From: an uncultured Lachnospiraceae bacterium
Lineage (GTDB): Bacteria > Bacillota_A > Clostridia > Lachnospirales > Lachnospiraceae
Length of the DNA stretch: 7,054 nt
Assembly (NCBI GenBank): GCA_902796775.1
Contig: CADBQK010000418.1
Location: 1-7,054, forward strand
Reading direction: 5' to 3'
The position numbers and the translations under genes are program-made. Positions 7,007-7,054 of this stretch are shown one piece after another. The notes beneath the pieces are model-generated. The model did no database searches, was not told the DNA's origin, and worked only from the letters and a program-made list of their open reading frames with translations. Positions within the stretch are counted from its first letter, which is position 1. Every line of letters begins with the position of its first letter.

Positions 7007-7054
7007 CTATTCATCTTCTTCGGTTACAAGTTCGTCAAACTCCGCGCTGTCCAG
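7007..7054 (-). CDS. C-terminal end of an unidentified upstream gene (truncated by the window)
   Basis: On the minus strand a frame enters at the window edge and ends with TAG at 7009-7007, giving the last 15 residues LDSAEFDELVTEEDE. The acidic tail carries no family signature, so no function can be given. The 14-base spacing to the VanW-family start and the ribosome binding site placed in that gap are typical of genes in one operon. That this frame is coding is inferred from spacing and the open frame only. Confidence 0.5.
   Translation of the reverse strand: MDSAEFDELVTEEDE

Noticed and set aside
1..7054. CRISPR arrays, tRNA or rRNA genes, insertion sequences
   Set aside because: I saw no regularly spaced repeats, no tRNA-like cloverleaf, no rRNA motifs and no transposase motifs or terminal inverted repeats by eye on either strand.

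Overview
The window looks like part of the chromosome of a low-to-moderate GC Firmicute, most likely a gut Clostridia/Lachnospiraceae-type anaerobe. The evidence is a Gram-positive set of exported proteins (an S11 D,D-carboxypeptidase lipoprotein with C-terminal wall-binding-like repeats, and a VanW-family protein), strong AGGAGG-type ribosome binding sites, and large membrane proteins typical of clostridial surface-glycan loci. The taxonomic call is an inference from protein style; no rRNA or other marker gene is present.

Layout, left to right. The left two thirds is read on the plus strand. (1) 2-508 is the C-terminal end of a large membrane protein whose start lies outside the window. (2) 572-1116 is a broken gene for a small polytopic membrane protein. 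It reads well only if one lost G near 689-691 is restored and an in-frame TAA at 850-852 is ignored. (3) 1302-3086 encodes a complete 594-residue polytopic membrane protein with GT-C-glycosyltransferase-like features. (4) 3087-3286 holds no convincing intact gene, but does contain a short hydrophobic reading frame that may be the worn-out tail of a related membrane protein. (5) 3287-4951 encodes a lipoprotein D,D-carboxypeptidase (peptidase S11) with an unusual KPG in place of KTG and a C-terminal repeat domain. A perfect 15-bp inverted repeat with A/T tracts at 5112-5153 is a bidirectional terminator separating this block from the convergent right-hand block. (6) 5169-6992 on the minus strand encodes a secreted 607-residue VanW-family protein with a Gly/Glu-rich tail. 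(7) 7007-7054 on the minus strand is the last 15 codons of the gene upstream of it, 14 bases away, so the two are probably co-transcribed.

Taken together this is a cell-envelope region: glycan-assembly-type membrane proteins, a peptidoglycan-trimming enzyme and a VanW protein. The plus-strand part shows decay (a pseudogene, gene-free gaps of about 185-200 bases, a possible paralogue remnant), as expected for fast-evolving surface-polysaccharide loci. I did not find a convincing new multi-gene system. The best leads are the KPG-motif carboxypeptidase, the two-lesion pseudogene, and the possible GT-C remnant.
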